Assembly: GCA_020636375.1 (NCBI GenBank)
Contig: JACJXZ010000022.1
Span: 103,825 to 167,824, forward strand
Direction: 5' to 3'
From: Lewinellaceae bacterium
Lineage (GTDB): Bacteria > Bacteroidota > Bacteroidia > Chitinophagales > Saprospiraceae
Length of the DNA: 64,000 bases
Positions 18,536 to 27,420 of this stretch are shown piece after piece (position 1 is the first letter of the stretch; each line of letters opens with the position of its first letter). The notes beneath the pieces are model-generated. The model had not been told where the DNA came from. It saw only the letters and a program-made list of their open reading frames with translations, and searched no databases. A program made the position numbers and the translations under genes.

Positions 18536-18625
18536 AGCGTTTTGAACAGTCCCTTGCTCGCAGCCAAACCAACAACAGACAACCAACGCCCAACAACAGA
18601 CAACAGACAACCAACGCCCTTTCCT
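18536..18625. repeat. low-complexity CAACAAC/CAACAGAC heptamer tract
   Basis: The units CAACAGA, CAACCAA and CGCCCAA repeat with a period near seven, just past the stop of the downstream minus-strand gene. Similar tracts occur at 39600, 47945 and 54320. Confidence 0.6.
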
Positions 18626-18629
18626 GCCC

Positions 18630-19616
18630 CTACAACCCTTCCTCCTCGATCTCCGCCTTCAAATCCCGGTTGATGGCAATGCTGGCGTTCAGCTCGAACC
18701 CCACCAGCAGGATGAGGGAGTTGAGCTGTATCCACAGCATCAGGGCGATGATGGCGCCGATGGAGCCGTAGAGTTCGTTGTAGGTATTGAATTCGTTGAC
18801 ATAGGCCGAAAAGGCCAGGGAAGTGATGATGCAGAGCACCGTGGCCAGGGTGGCGCCGGGAGAAAAAATCTGGAACCGCCGGATGGCAGACGCGCCGTAC
18901 CGGTAGATGACGGCGATGCCGAAGTAGAAGAGCAGCAGGATGGCCATCCAGCGCAGGACCTGTATCATCACGCCGGTGAAGGTGTCCCAGTGGACCAGTT
19001 CGTAGAACAGGCTCAGCAGGAACTCTCCGAGGATGATCAGGATCACCGCGCCCATGAGCAGGGCGCCCAGCAGCAACGTCAGGCCGGTGGCGATGAGCCG
19101 CTTGCGGATCTCTCCCCGCTTCTTGAAGGTCTTATTATACGATTTCTCAAAACCCTGCATCAGGGCCAGCATGCCATTGGAGGCGAAGTAAATGGCAAGG
19201 ATGAAGCCGAAGGACAGCAGCCCGAACCGGGGGTTGTTCGTAATGTCGTCCACAAAAGCGAAGAGCCGCTCCCCCGCTACGCCGGGCAATATGCGCTGGA
19301 TTTCGCTGCGCAGGTAAAAATCAAAGTTCTCTCCTTCCGGCAGGTAGTCGATCAGCGCCCACTTGAAAATGGGGATAAGGGTGAAAAAGCCGATCAGGGA
19401 AGGGAAAATCGACAGGAAAAAACTGAAGGCGATGGCATTGGCCCGGGTAAAGAGGTCGTAACGCTGGGATTCGTGGTAGAGAAAAACCGTCACGTCGTAG
19501 ATCGGCACCTTGAAAAAGCCGGGTAGGGAGTGCTCTTTCGTCCACCGGATGGTGTTCTTCACCAGGGGGTGGTTGAGAAAATAATCCTGTATCGCTTTCA
19601 GGTCAATCTTTTTCAA
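18630..19616 (-). CDS. YihY/BrkB family inner-membrane protein (UPF0761)
   Basis: A 328-residue protein with six predicted membrane spans. Family features are the RANAIAFSFFLSIFPSLIGF segment, GLLSFGFILAIYFASNGM, FKKRGEIRKRLIATGLTLLL, GASAIRRFQIFSPGATLATV and YGSIGAIIALMLWIQLNSLI. The family was once annotated as RNase BN in error; its transport substrate or role is unsettled. Its ATG at 19616 overlaps the 3' end of the thioesterase gene by 14 bases, so the two are translationally linked. Confidence 0.85.
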   Translation of the reverse strand: MKKIDLKAIQDYFLNHPLVKNTIRWTKEHSLPGFFKVPIYDVTVFLYHESQRYDLFTRANAIAFSFFLSIFPSLIGFFTLIPIFKWALIDYLPEGENFDFYLRSEIQRILPGVAGERLFAFVDDITNNPRFGLLSFGFILAIYFASNGMLALMQGFEKSYNKTFKKRGEIRKRLIATGLTLLLGALLMGAVILIILGEFLLSLFYELVHWDTFTGVMIQVLRWMAILLLFYFGIAVIYRYGASAIRRFQIFSPGATLATVLCIITSLAFSAYVNEFNTYNELYGSIGAIIALMLWIQLNSLILLVGFELNASIAINRDLKAEIEEEGL

Positions 19617-20019
19617 AATGCGGCTTCAGTTTTTCCACTAAAAAATCGGGGGCGGGGATGGTGCGCTGGGTATCGATTTTGACAAAACACAATTTTACCG
19701 TCCCTCCGTTTACCAGCTTCCCCGCTTCGTTGAATAACTCCATATGGAAAACAATATACTGGCCGGGTAGTTCTCGCAGGGTCGTCCGGATGGTGATGAG
19801 CTCGTCGTACAGGGCGGGCCGGACATAACGCACGTTCAGGCTCATCACCGGCATGATGATGCCGTGCTCCGCCTCCAGCGCCTTATAGGTAAGCCCCAGC
19901 GACCGGATGAGCTCCACCCGCCCGATTTCGTAGTACTGGGCGTAGTTGCCGTAGTAGAGGTACCCCATCTGGTCGGTCTCCCCGTAGCGCACGCGTTTTT
20001 GGAACTCGTGGGTGTACAT
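19603..20019 (-). CDS. acyl-CoA thioesterase, hotdog fold (YbgC-like)
   Basis: A 138-residue hotdog-fold protein. The N-terminal VRYGETDQMGYLYYGNYAQYYEIGRVELIR has the 4HBT catalytic aspartate (the D of TDQMG) and the helix that follows. It hydrolyses acyl-CoA thioesters; the exact chain preference cannot be read. The 14-base overlap with the YihY gene indicates an operon. Upstream lies a heptamer repeat tract where promoter sequence is expected. Confidence 0.88.
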   Translation of the reverse strand: MYTHEFQKRVRYGETDQMGYLYYGNYAQYYEIGRVELIRSLGLTYKALEAEHGIIMPVMSLNVRYVRPALYDELITIRTTLRELPGQYIVFHMELFNEAGKLVNGGTVKLCFVKIDTQRTIPAPDFLVEKLKPHFEKD

Positions 20020-20027
20020 GGTTTGTT

Positions 20028-20125
20028 TGCTGTTTGCTGTTCGCTGTTCGCTGTTTGCTGTTCGCTGTTCGCAGCTGGCGGCTCACCAAGCGAACCGCGA
20101 ATCGCGAACCGCGAACCGCAGCCCC
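20028..20125. repeat. heptamer tract (GCTGTTC / GCGAACC types)
   Basis: On the plus strand the units TTTGCTG and TTCGCTG repeat about eight times, then GCGAACC and GCGAATC units repeat three or four times. The tract fills the whole gap between the thioesterase and arcA genes. Confidence 0.65.
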
Positions 20126-20128
20126 CCC

Positions 20129-21394
20129 CTACAAATCCTCCCGCTCGATCGGGCAGGTCATACAGTGCGAGCCGCCCCGGGCCCGCGACAGTTCGTTGGA
20201 GGGCAGCAGGATAATGGTGTCGTTGATCTCTTCCGGCTTGATGATGCCGTCCTTAAAAGCCGCCAGCAGTTCCCGGGCGTGGGCGGTGCGGTACCCTGCT
20301 TTCTCGAACGCCCGCTCCGTCATGGGGTTGCGGTCGTAGGTGAGGGCTACGCCGGGCTTGATGGTCACCAGGTTGCACCCGTCCGTCCACTGCTCCCGTT
20401 CCTGGTAGGGGGATTCCCCGTCGCCGCTCCAGATGAATTTCATTTTTGAATTGATCTCCGACACGATGAAGTCCTTGACGGTAGGGTAGTGGCGCTCCAC
20501 GCCATCCTGCCCGTAAACCGTCACGTACGAACCCAGCCCGTCTTTCACGATGGGCTTGTAGGCGACTATGTGGTTGCGGTTGACCTGGGTGAATACCGTG
20601 TCGATGTGCATGAAGCTCCGGTCGTTGGGGATATTGACCTGCACGACGTGTTTGATGACGCCTTTTTGAAGCAATACATCCTTTAGCGACCGGACGGCAT
20701 ATTCGGTCGTGCGCTCGCTGCAGCCGATGAGCAGGTACTCCTTGTTGAGCACCATCATGTCGCCGCCTTCGATGGAGATCATCTCGCCCCGGCGCGAGGG
20801 CGGAAACTCGTCCACCCGGTTCATATTGATGATGCGCCCGTTGTCCCGCAGTTCCCGGAAAATGGGGTGCGCCCAGATGATGAAGCGGGTCAGGTAGTTT
20901 TCCCGGAAGCGGGCCTCCTTGGCCGGCTTGGTGATCACGACGTGGTCGTTGACCGTCACCGCGATGTCCCGCGTGAAAATGAAGTTCGGGATGGGGTCGA
21001 ACAGGAAATAGTCTTCTTCCGGGTAGTAGCCGTTGACCAGGACCTTGGCGAGCAGCTCGTCCGGCATTTCGAGCAACATGTCCAGGTAGGTGGTGGGCAG
21101 CTCTTCGTAATCGACGATCTTGCCCAGCATCTCCTGCTTGCTCTCCTCGTCGTGGCGCAGGGCTTCGCGCAGCAGGTTGGTGGTGCCCAGGACGTTCTCG
21201 TTGCCGACGAAGGCGCGCAGCACGTTGGTGAAAATGTCGTGTTCTTCCTGCATCCGGGGCAGGTAGACGATGTCGTCGAACAGCAATTCTTCTGCTCTTT
21301 TGGGGGAGATGCGGGCGATGCCTTCGTCCGGGCGGTGGACAATAACCCGCCGGAGTTTCCCGATCTCGGAGGAAACGTGTACTTGATTGGCCAT
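20129..21394 (-). CDS. arcA: arginine deiminase
   Basis: A 421-residue amidinotransferase-fold enzyme. Motifs follow the family order: N-terminal SEIGKLRRVIVHRPDEGI, FTRD (substrate aspartate), GGDMMVLN, FMHIDTVFT (catalytic His) and C-terminal RGGSHCMTCP with the nucleophilic Cys at about 411. It converts arginine to citrulline and ammonia. No arcB or arcC is next to it, so a complete ATP-yielding pathway cannot be claimed here. It is followed 19 bases upstream by the FAD oxidoreductase gene on the same strand, so co-transcription is possible. Confidence 0.93.
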   Translation of the reverse strand: MANQVHVSSEIGKLRRVIVHRPDEGIARISPKRAEELLFDDIVYLPRMQEEHDIFTNVLRAFVGNENVLGTTNLLREALRHDEESKQEMLGKIVDYEELPTTYLDMLLEMPDELLAKVLVNGYYPEEDYFLFDPIPNFIFTRDIAVTVNDHVVITKPAKEARFRENYLTRFIIWAHPIFRELRDNGRIINMNRVDEFPPSRRGEMISIEGGDMMVLNKEYLLIGCSERTTEYAVRSLKDVLLQKGVIKHVVQVNIPNDRSFMHIDTVFTQVNRNHIVAYKPIVKDGLGSYVTVYGQDGVERHYPTVKDFIVSEINSKMKFIWSGDGESPYQEREQWTDGCNLVTIKPGVALTYDRNPMTERAFEKAGYRTAHARELLAAFKDGIIKPEEINDTIILLPSNELSRARGGSHCMTCPIEREDL

Positions 21395-21412
21395 ATCTGA
21401 TTGTTATTCGGG

Positions 21413-22561
21413 CTAAACGGTAACTACTTTTTCCACTTCGTAAATGGAGTTGATCTTTCCGGCAAAGATGCAATAAAATCGTGGATTTTCATTGAGAATG
21501 GAGATCTCTGTAGGCCGCCCGTCGTCTATGTAGTTGGCCTTCAGTTTGGATTTGATGGTGTACATGGAGGTGAAGTAATGGAATTCCACCTCATCCGCAA
21601 AATAATGCTTGATCTGGCCGATCATCTTGCGGTAGTTGGAACGGGGCCGTGCCGGGCAGGGGCTGCAGATGGAGGGGAAGTCCGGCCGGCATTCCGGGTT
21701 CAGGGCCTGGCAGTCGAACGTGGGCAGGTTGTCATAGGAGACTTTGTGGTGGGTATAAGCCACAGAGGACAGGGAGAGCATGTCCGACAGGCCGTAGGGC
21801 ATGATCGAGCCGAATTGCCCGTCCATCACCGTCAGGCCTATGTTCTTTACCTGCGGGGAAGTCACGAAGGCCATTTCGGATATTTCGTGCATCAGGTCGA
21901 TGTCCCGGAGGCCAAACAGGCGGTTGATGGCATTGCTGCCGGCGTAGGTGGCGTTGATCACCTGCCGGGCTTCTACTTCCTGCCGCCGGCCGTTTTCCAG
22001 GCTGCGCAGTTCTATAGCCCACGCCTCGCCTCTGGCTTCGGCCCGTTCTACCTGGCTGTACAGTTGGACCTCTATGCTGCCGGCGTGCGCTTTCAGCTGC
22101 TGCCGGTAGTACTCGGCGATGAGGATGGGGTCGAAAGTGTATTCTACAGTAGAATACAGGGCTTCCAGGCGGTGGTAGTTGAACAGCGGATGCCGAAGGA
22201 CCGGCTCGCATTTGATCTTGATGAATTCGCAAAACCGCTCGAACTGAAGGTGGTCCGTAAAGGACCCGAACCGGTCGATGGCGTAGTACTTTTCGAATTC
22301 GAAGTTGATAAACTGCTGGTGGTCAGCGGTGAAGCGCGCTTTATTGTCGTCCGACATGAGAGCGGTGGCCACGCTGCGGGGGTAGTGGTACCCGCTGTGC
22401 AGCCGGGCCTGGTTGACGATGGAGGCTTTTTTCAGCAATTCTTTTTCCTTCTCCACAATGCAGGTGCGCAGGCCGTATTTCGACAGGTAGAGCGCCGCGT
22501 AAATGCCGAAAATGCCGCCGCCGACGATCAGGAAATCATACTTTTCTCGCGCGCTGCTCAT
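21413..22561 (-). CDS. FAD-dependent oxidoreductase (DAO-like)
   Basis: A 382-residue protein opening with a dinucleotide-binding motif (DFLIVGGGIFGIYAALYLSK, then a charged VEKEKE end of beta-2). RLHSGYHYPRS resembles the FAD-contact region of D-amino-acid-oxidase-type flavoenzymes. A Cys cluster (SICSPCPA) is near residue 300. The substrate is unknown. Its start overlaps the aldo/keto reductase stop by four bases (ATGA type), so the two form an operon and may act on the same metabolite. Confidence 0.75.
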   Translation of the reverse strand: MSSAREKYDFLIVGGGIFGIYAALYLSKYGLRTCIVEKEKELLKKASIVNQARLHSGYHYPRSVATALMSDDNKARFTADHQQFINFEFEKYYAIDRFGSFTDHLQFERFCEFIKIKCEPVLRHPLFNYHRLEALYSTVEYTFDPILIAEYYRQQLKAHAGSIEVQLYSQVERAEARGEAWAIELRSLENGRRQEVEARQVINATYAGSNAINRLFGLRDIDLMHEISEMAFVTSPQVKNIGLTVMDGQFGSIMPYGLSDMLSLSSVAYTHHKVSYDNLPTFDCQALNPECRPDFPSICSPCPARPRSNYRKMIGQIKHYFADEVEFHYFTSMYTIKSKLKANYIDDGRPTEISILNENPRFYCIFAGKINSIYEVEKVVTV

Positions 22562-23481
22562 CCCGGTAGCTTCTTTAAGCTTTGATACAAATCCCGGTAG
22601 CTAAAAGTTTGGAGAGCTTTGAAAAAGGCCAGGCTGTCTTCCAGCTGTTCCGGCCTGGAAACCCCCAGCAGGATGCCCTCCATATCCGGGCTGTGATAGG
22701 CGAAGGCCAGGCCGCAGTGGTTGAAGCTGGAAACCGGCGGCCGGCCGCCCTGCTGGTTGACCTCCTGCAGGATGGCCTGCAGTTTTTTTGCCAGGGGGTG
22801 TTCTTCCTCTACGTTTCCGCCCCTGGCCCGGAGGGAGCTGTCGGCACGATACTGGCCCGGGTCGAGCTTGACGCCGCCGGCGTTGATGCCGTAGGCAATG
22901 AACCCGGCACGCCCGTGAAAAGCCTGGTAGCGGGAGTAGTCGGAATGAAGGATGTTGTGCTTGGCCTGTATGCGGAAATCCAGGCTGAATTCCTGGTTGA
23001 GGCGGGCATAAATCCCGGGGTGTTTTATGCCGGACAGGCCGGCGCGCAGGCCCTGCTCCCGGGCGATGGCCAGCGCCTCCAGGCTTTCCCGGATGCCCTT
23101 TTCTTCCTGCCGGTTGTCCCAGTGGATCATGAAAGTATCCAGGTTGGGCCCGAATTCGCTGCGGTATTCGTCCAGCAGCATAAGCAGGAAGCTTTTGGAC
23201 AGGTTGTTCTCCGGCGTCCGCAGGTTGTTGACGCTGCCCACCTTCATCATCACCTTAAGGTCTTGTACCTTATGGGCTTTTATCCACTCCAGCAGGATGT
23301 TTTCCGCTTTGCGGAAGTCATCCGGGTTTTTGTTGATGGGATAGTTGGTGGCGCCGTCCACTTCCCGGAAGCCGGCCCGGTAGAAGCGGTCCAGCAGGCC
23401 AAAACAGGTGGAGCGGGGCACCGTCCAGCCCCACATGGCCGTGCCGAGGAGAAGGGTGGGAGAGGAGGGGGATGGTTGCAT
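22558..23481 (-). CDS. aldo/keto reductase family protein
   Basis: A 307-residue TIM-barrel-type protein. It opens with LLGTAMWGWTV, then YRAGFREVDGATNY (the catalytic Asp/Tyr region of aldo/keto reductases), a Lys in VMMKVGSV, DTFMIHWDN (the His region) and a C-terminal HSPDMEGILLGVSRPEQLED that matches the NADP-binding end. It is coupled by a 4-base overlap to the FAD oxidoreductase. The substrate is unknown. Confidence 0.78.
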   Translation of the reverse strand: MQPSPSSPTLLLGTAMWGWTVPRSTCFGLLDRFYRAGFREVDGATNYPINKNPDDFRKAENILLEWIKAHKVQDLKVMMKVGSVNNLRTPENNLSKSFLLMLLDEYRSEFGPNLDTFMIHWDNRQEEKGIRESLEALAIAREQGLRAGLSGIKHPGIYARLNQEFSLDFRIQAKHNILHSDYSRYQAFHGRAGFIAYGINAGGVKLDPGQYRADSSLRARGGNVEEEHPLAKKLQAILQEVNQQGGRPPVSSFNHCGLAFAYHSPDMEGILLGVSRPEQLEDSLAFFKALQTFSYRDLYQSLKKLPG

Positions 23482-23585
23482 GGTTTTGTAGGTTAATTGA
23501 GGGAAAGTTCAATTTTCTGTATTCCTGAAAAGACGAAGGGGCAGGCACTTGCCGAACCGCGCCCGTCTTCGCTATGCTCTTCCGG

Positions 23586-23676
23586 GTGAAAACCGCGAAT
23601 AGCGAATTGCGAATTGCGAACCGCGAATAGCGAATTGCGAACCGCGAACCGCGAATAGCGAATTGCGAACCGCCCC
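23586..23676. repeat. heptamer tandem repeats GCGAATT/GCGAACC/GCGAATA
   Basis: About twelve consecutive 7-base units built on GCGAAYY/GCGAATA fill 90 bases between two minus-strand genes. The period-7 array is the clearest member of a heptamer family that recurs elsewhere in the window, including inside the CHAT gene. Confidence 0.8.
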
Positions 23677-23678
23677 CC

Positions 23679-24269
23679 TCACCCCAACCGCAACAACCGG
23701 TAAATCTCCTTCTTCTCCATCTCCCGCACCTCGCCCACCTTCATGTCCCGGATTTCCAGCCGTTCGATTTTTGACCGGATGAGGCGGAGGACCGGAAAGC
23801 CCACCTTGGCACACATGCGCCGCACCTGCCGGTTTTTGCCTTCCTTCAGCTCCAGTTCGATCCAGGAATCCGGCACGGTCTTGCGCGCCCGGATCGGCGG
23901 GTCGCGATCGGGAACGGCCGGCGGCGCGGGCAGGAGGAGCGCCTGGGCGGGCAGGGTTGTATATTCCTTTTTCCCGACGCGTATTTTGACGCCCTTCCGC
24001 AGTTGTTTCATATCTGCCGCCTGCGGCTCTCCCTCCACCTGCACCAGGTAAGTGCGGCTGTGGGCGAACGACGGGTCGAGCAGGAAGTGGTTCAGCCGCT
24101 TGTCGTTGGTGATGATCAGCAGCCCCTCGCTGTCCTGGTCCAGCCGCCCGACAGGGTATACGTCCTTGGGAAACTGGAACAGTTCCCCCAGCGTATGGTG
24201 GCTGGGATGCTCTTTGGTAAACTGGCTGAGCGTCCCGTAAGGCTTATATACAATAAAATACTTTTCCAT
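23679..24269 (-). CDS. pseudouridine synthase, RsuA/RluE family
   Basis: A 196-residue protein without the S4 domain, the size of RluE-type enzymes. The catalytic aspartate lies in GRLDQDSEGLLI (Asp44). Other family motifs are KPYGTLSQFT near the start, and KEGKNRQVRRMCAKVGFPVLRL and IRSKI near the end. It isomerises uridine in rRNA; the exact site (23S U2457 for E. coli RluE) is inferred from size only. The upstream gap to ychF is only 64 bases and repetitive. Confidence 0.85.
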   Translation of the reverse strand: MEKYFIVYKPYGTLSQFTKEHPSHHTLGELFQFPKDVYPVGRLDQDSEGLLIITNDKRLNHFLLDPSFAHSRTYLVQVEGEPQAADMKQLRKGVKIRVGKKEYTTLPAQALLLPAPPAVPDRDPPIRARKTVPDSWIELELKEGKNRQVRRMCAKVGFPVLRLIRSKIERLEIRDMKVGEVREMEKKEIYRLLRLG

Positions 24270-24273
24270 TTCA

Positions 24274-24328
24274 CTTTACATTTCCATCCATTTCCACCGT
24301 ATTTCCATGTATTTCCACGTATTTCCCC
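24274..24328. repeat. short tandem TTTCCA-type repeats
   Basis: TTTCCATCCA, TTTCCACCGTA, TTTCCATGTA and TTTCCACGTA repeat with a period of 10-11 between ychF and the pseudouridine synthase gene. Confidence 0.6.
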
Positions 24329-24333
24329 ATCCA

Positions 24334-25431
24334 TCACACATTAAACCGAAAATGCATCACATCCCCGTCCTGCACCACATACTCCTTGCCCTCCACGCCC
24401 ATCTTCCCGGCTTCCTTGACAGCGTTTTCGGAACCATACTTCACATAGTCGTCGAACTTGATCACCTCTGCCCGGATGAACCCCTTTTCGAAGTCGGTAT
24501 GGATCACCCCGGCGGCAGCAGGCGCTTTCCAGCCCCGGCGTATCGTCCAGGCCCGTACCTCCTTCTCGCCGGCGGTGAAGTAGGTGATGAGGTCCAGCAG
24601 GTGGTAGCTGGCGTGGATGAGCTTGTTGACGCCCGGCTCTTCCAGCCCCATGGCTTCCAGGAATTCCTCCCGTTCTTCCCGGGTATCCAGCTGGGCGATC
24701 TCCGCTTCGATGCCGGCGCTGATCCAGATGATCTCGGCATTTTCGCCGGCCACCGCCTGGCTGAAGGCCTGGGTGAATTGGTTGCCGTCGTGGACGGAAT
24801 CTTCGTCGACATTGAGGACATACAGCACCGGCTTGGCGGTCAGCAGGAACATGTCCTTGACCAGGGCTTTCTCGTCTTCGTCCAGTTCCAGCAATCGCGC
24901 CGGGACACCCTGTTCCAGTTTTTCTTTGATGTGCTCGGTCACCGCCACCGCTTTCTGGTCTTCCTTTTTGGCGCTCTTGGCCTGCTTGCGGAGGCGCTCC
25001 AGGCGTTTCTCTACGGTCTCCAGGTCTTTGAACAGCAGCTCCATGTCGATCACTTCCCGGTCGCGCACCGGGTCCACCTCCCCGTCGACATGCACCACGT
25101 TGGGGTCTTCGAAGCAGCGGACGACGTGCACGATGGCGTCGACCTCCCGGATGTTGGCCAGGAACTGGTTGCCCAGCCCTTCGCCCTTGCTCGCGCCCTT
25201 GATCAGCCCGGCGATGTCCAGGATTTCGATGGTGGTGGGCACCACGCTCCTGGGCTGCACGAGTTCCGCCAGCTTGTCCAGCCGTTTGTCCGGCACGGTG
25301 ATCACCCCGATGTTGGGGTCTTTGGTCGCAAAGGGGTAGTTGGCCGCCAGCGCTTTGGCGGAGGTCAATGCATTGAAAAGGGTAGACTTCCCGACGTTCG
25401 GCAGGCCTACGATGCCACACTTCAGTCCCAT
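24334..25431 (-). CDS. ychF: YchF/OLA1-type redox-regulated ATPase
   Basis: A 365-residue Obg-family P-loop protein. G1 is GLPNVGKST (residues 8-16), the G3 region is DIAGLIKGASKGEGLGN, and the G4 position has NVDE instead of the NKxD of GTPases, which explains the ATP preference of YchF. A central coiled-coil (KRLERLRKQAKSAKKE) and the C-terminal TGS domain (ITYFTAGEKEVRAWTIRRG) are present. The family binds ribosomes and is linked to oxidative stress. Full length and apparently intact. Confidence 0.95.
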   Translation of the reverse strand: MGLKCGIVGLPNVGKSTLFNALTSAKALAANYPFATKDPNIGVITVPDKRLDKLAELVQPRSVVPTTIEILDIAGLIKGASKGEGLGNQFLANIREVDAIVHVVRCFEDPNVVHVDGEVDPVRDREVIDMELLFKDLETVEKRLERLRKQAKSAKKEDQKAVAVTEHIKEKLEQGVPARLLELDEDEKALVKDMFLLTAKPVLYVLNVDEDSVHDGNQFTQAFSQAVAGENAEIIWISAGIEAEIAQLDTREEREEFLEAMGLEEPGVNKLIHASYHLLDLITYFTAGEKEVRAWTIRRGWKAPAAAGVIHTDFEKGFIRAEVIKFDDYVKYGSENAVKEAGKMGVEGKEYVVQDGDVMHFRFNV

Positions 25432-26024
25432 ATATTATTGATGTTTTTTCGTAAATCAAAGTTGATGCATCGGGCAGAATTGCATGCGAAGGCTATCCTT
25501 CTAACGCTGGATAGTTTGACTAACCTCGCGTCAGCGTGGCGCTTCGTAATCCTGTTAATCGTGTCAATCCTGTCTACATTAGGCCACGTGCACAACCCAG
25601 AGCGGGTAGCCCATACACAATGCATCTGCCAGCCCGCTCATCCTGCCAATCCTGAAAATCCCGTTCATCCTGTCCTTTTTTTCGAGGCGCAAAGATAAAA
25701 GAATTCAGCTGAAGAGGAACATAAGGATGAAATTCGCTCCCTGACATTTTTTAAAGTTCAAGTTCAAGAGCCAAGTTCAAGCCCAAGGTTGGGCCTTGGT
25801 ACTTGCGCTTGCGCGTACGGTTGGAACTTTAAGGGCAAGTTAATTTTTCGAAAATAAATTTTACTCAGTTAAAGTTTTCTCACCACTACAAAAACAACCT
25901 ACATCCCTGCAAATGCTACCTGCCAAACCTCTATTTCCAGCGCCCCGTCGAGCCGCCAGGCACCCTGTAAGCTCAACCATCCCCCCTCCACTTTTGTATT
26001 CTTAGAAAATTTCGAACACCTGAT
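25432..26024. repeat. gene-free stretch with dispersed repeats and a palindrome
   Basis: Between 25545 and 25680 there are three divergent copies of the AATCCTGTTAATC / AATCCTGAAAATC repeat family. At 25746-25832 a nested palindrome runs from TTTAAAGTTC to GAACTTTAA with an inner CAAGCCCAAGG/CCTTGG stem. The remaining sequence is AT-rich; ychF's promoter is presumably near 25440. No credible ORF. Confidence 0.6.
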
Positions 26025-26603
26025 ATGAACTTCCTGGCCCACTTTTTCCTTTCCTGCGAACGCGAGGAGTTGCTGATCGGCAACTTCCTGGCCGATTACC
26101 TCAACAACAAGCAGCTGAGGCAATACCCCGAACCCATACAGGAGGGGGTGCGCCTGCACCGCGCCATCGACACCTATACCGACAACCACCCCGAGGTGTT
26201 GAAGGGCGTCCGCCGCCTGTACGGGCCGCACGGCAAATACGCTCCGGTGATCGTAGATGTGTATTACGACTACCTGCTGTCGGTCAACTGGCAACGGTAT
26301 TCAGACAAACCGCTGGCGGAATTCACCCAGGATATATACCGAACGCTGGAAGAAAACATGGACCTCATGCCCCCCGGCCTCCGGCAACACCTGCCCCAGA
26401 TGATCGCCGACGACTGGCTGCGCGCCTACGGCACCCACAACGGCCTGGCCATCGCCTTCCGCCGCATGAAGGCGCGGGTGAGCCGCCCGGAATACCTGGA
26501 CGGAGTGCTGGAAAGCCTCGTCCTGCATTTTGAGGAGCTGAACGAGGAGTTCAATGCTTTTTTTCCGGAAGTGATGGAGTACGTGCGGTGTGCGTGTTTG
26601 TGA
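26025..26603 (+). CDS. ACP phosphodiesterase-like protein (DUF479/AcpH family)
   Basis: A 192-residue all-helical protein. MNFLAHFFLS, LLIGNFLADY, GVRLHRAIDTYTDNHP (an HD-like metal site: His, Asp) and VIVDVYYDYLLSVNW match the DUF479 family, whose E. coli member removes phosphopantetheine from acyl carrier protein. The metal ligands look complete. It is free-standing, upstream of the CRISPR genes but separated by 220 bases. Confidence 0.85.
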   Translation: MNFLAHFFLSCEREELLIGNFLADYLNNKQLRQYPEPIQEGVRLHRAIDTYTDNHPEVLKGVRRLYGPHGKYAPVIVDVYYDYLLSVNWQRYSDKPLAEFTQDIYRTLEENMDLMPPGLRQHLPQMIADDWLRAYGTHNGLAIAFRRMKARVSRPEYLDGVLESLVLHFEELNEEFNAFFPEVMEYVRCACL

Positions 26604-26826
26604 AGTGGTGGCAAAAGGGGGAGGCTTTGTTGTATTCAAATACAGACGGGGAAATAACCTTGCTACAGCAAAATAAGTTATAACTTATCGTGATACGGTA
26701 ATTTGGGGGATATGAGGGGCGGGGTTGCTGCTGGTATTTATTAGAACATTTTGTTCACGCACAAAAAAACAGCATTTTATTTATAAAGTTAAGCCAAAAA
26801 CCTTACTTTGCTTCTTCTTTGCAAAC

Positions 26827-27396
26827 ATGCCCGAAACAATTCATTACCGTTATCCTTTAGTGCAGTATCAATTGATGCGCCGCCGGCCGCGCCTGCTCTT
26901 TCTGGAAGAGGCTATAGAAGACGCCCGCCACTTCTTTACCCGGCCCGATTGGGACCTTACCATGAATGGCCGACCATGCCAAACCACGGTTACCGAACTC
27001 AAGGCCAGCCAATACGATATCGGGCTTACTCCCGGAGAGTTCCACCACTACCGCCTGTTTCGCTGGCAGGCCCTCAACACGGACAATTTCCAAAGCTACC
27101 GGCAAACAGAGACGCTGGCCGCCAAGGTGGCCTTTCTGGAGCGCGTTCTTATTGGGCAGCTCCTCAGTTTTTTCACCGGCGTGGGCCACCGCCTGCCCGA
27201 GCGTTTCGAACTGGCGCTCACCGACTGGCATTATTCGGGTTCTGCCATGTACAAGGGCGTCCGCGTCTGCACTTTTGGCCTCTCTTTCCGGGCTGACTTG
27301 TTGCTGCCGCCGGGTGTGGGGCTGGGCAAGGGGGTGAGTTTGGGGTTTGGGAGGGTGGGGAGGGGAGGAGAACCGAAAGATGCCAGGCAAGGATAA
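26827..27396 (+). CDS. cas6: CRISPR endoribonuclease Cas6, N-terminally short copy
   Basis: The protein has 189 residues from the ATG at 26827. The C-terminal GVGLGKGVSLGFGRV is the glycine-rich loop of Cas6. It aligns along its whole length with the second copy at 33700-34353 (shared YHYRYPL(V/I)QY, LLER/LERVL, GVG.R..ERFEL, LLLPP.(V/I)GLGKGV), but lacks that copy's first 40 or so residues (IEKVGIEQEIFHNHNN region). No matching sequence is visible upstream, so it is either truncated or a shorter subtype. Cas6 cuts precursor crRNA within the repeat. A 24-base gap links it to the cas10 fragment. Confidence 0.75.
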   Translation: MPETIHYRYPLVQYQLMRRRPRLLFLEEAIEDARHFFTRPDWDLTMNGRPCQTTVTELKASQYDIGLTPGEFHHYRLFRWQALNTDNFQSYRQTETLAAKVAFLERVLIGQLLSFFTGVGHRLPERFELALTDWHYSGSAMYKGVRVCTFGLSFRADLLLPPGVGLGKGVSLGFGRVGRGGEPKDARQG

Positions 27397-27420
27397 AAAA
27401 CTAAAATATCAATCCAGAAT

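Noticed and set aside
22582..23496. Plus-strand ORF of 304 codons opposite the aldo/keto reductase
   Set aside because: A shadow frame; the minus strand has clear AKR motifs and a 4-base operon overlap.
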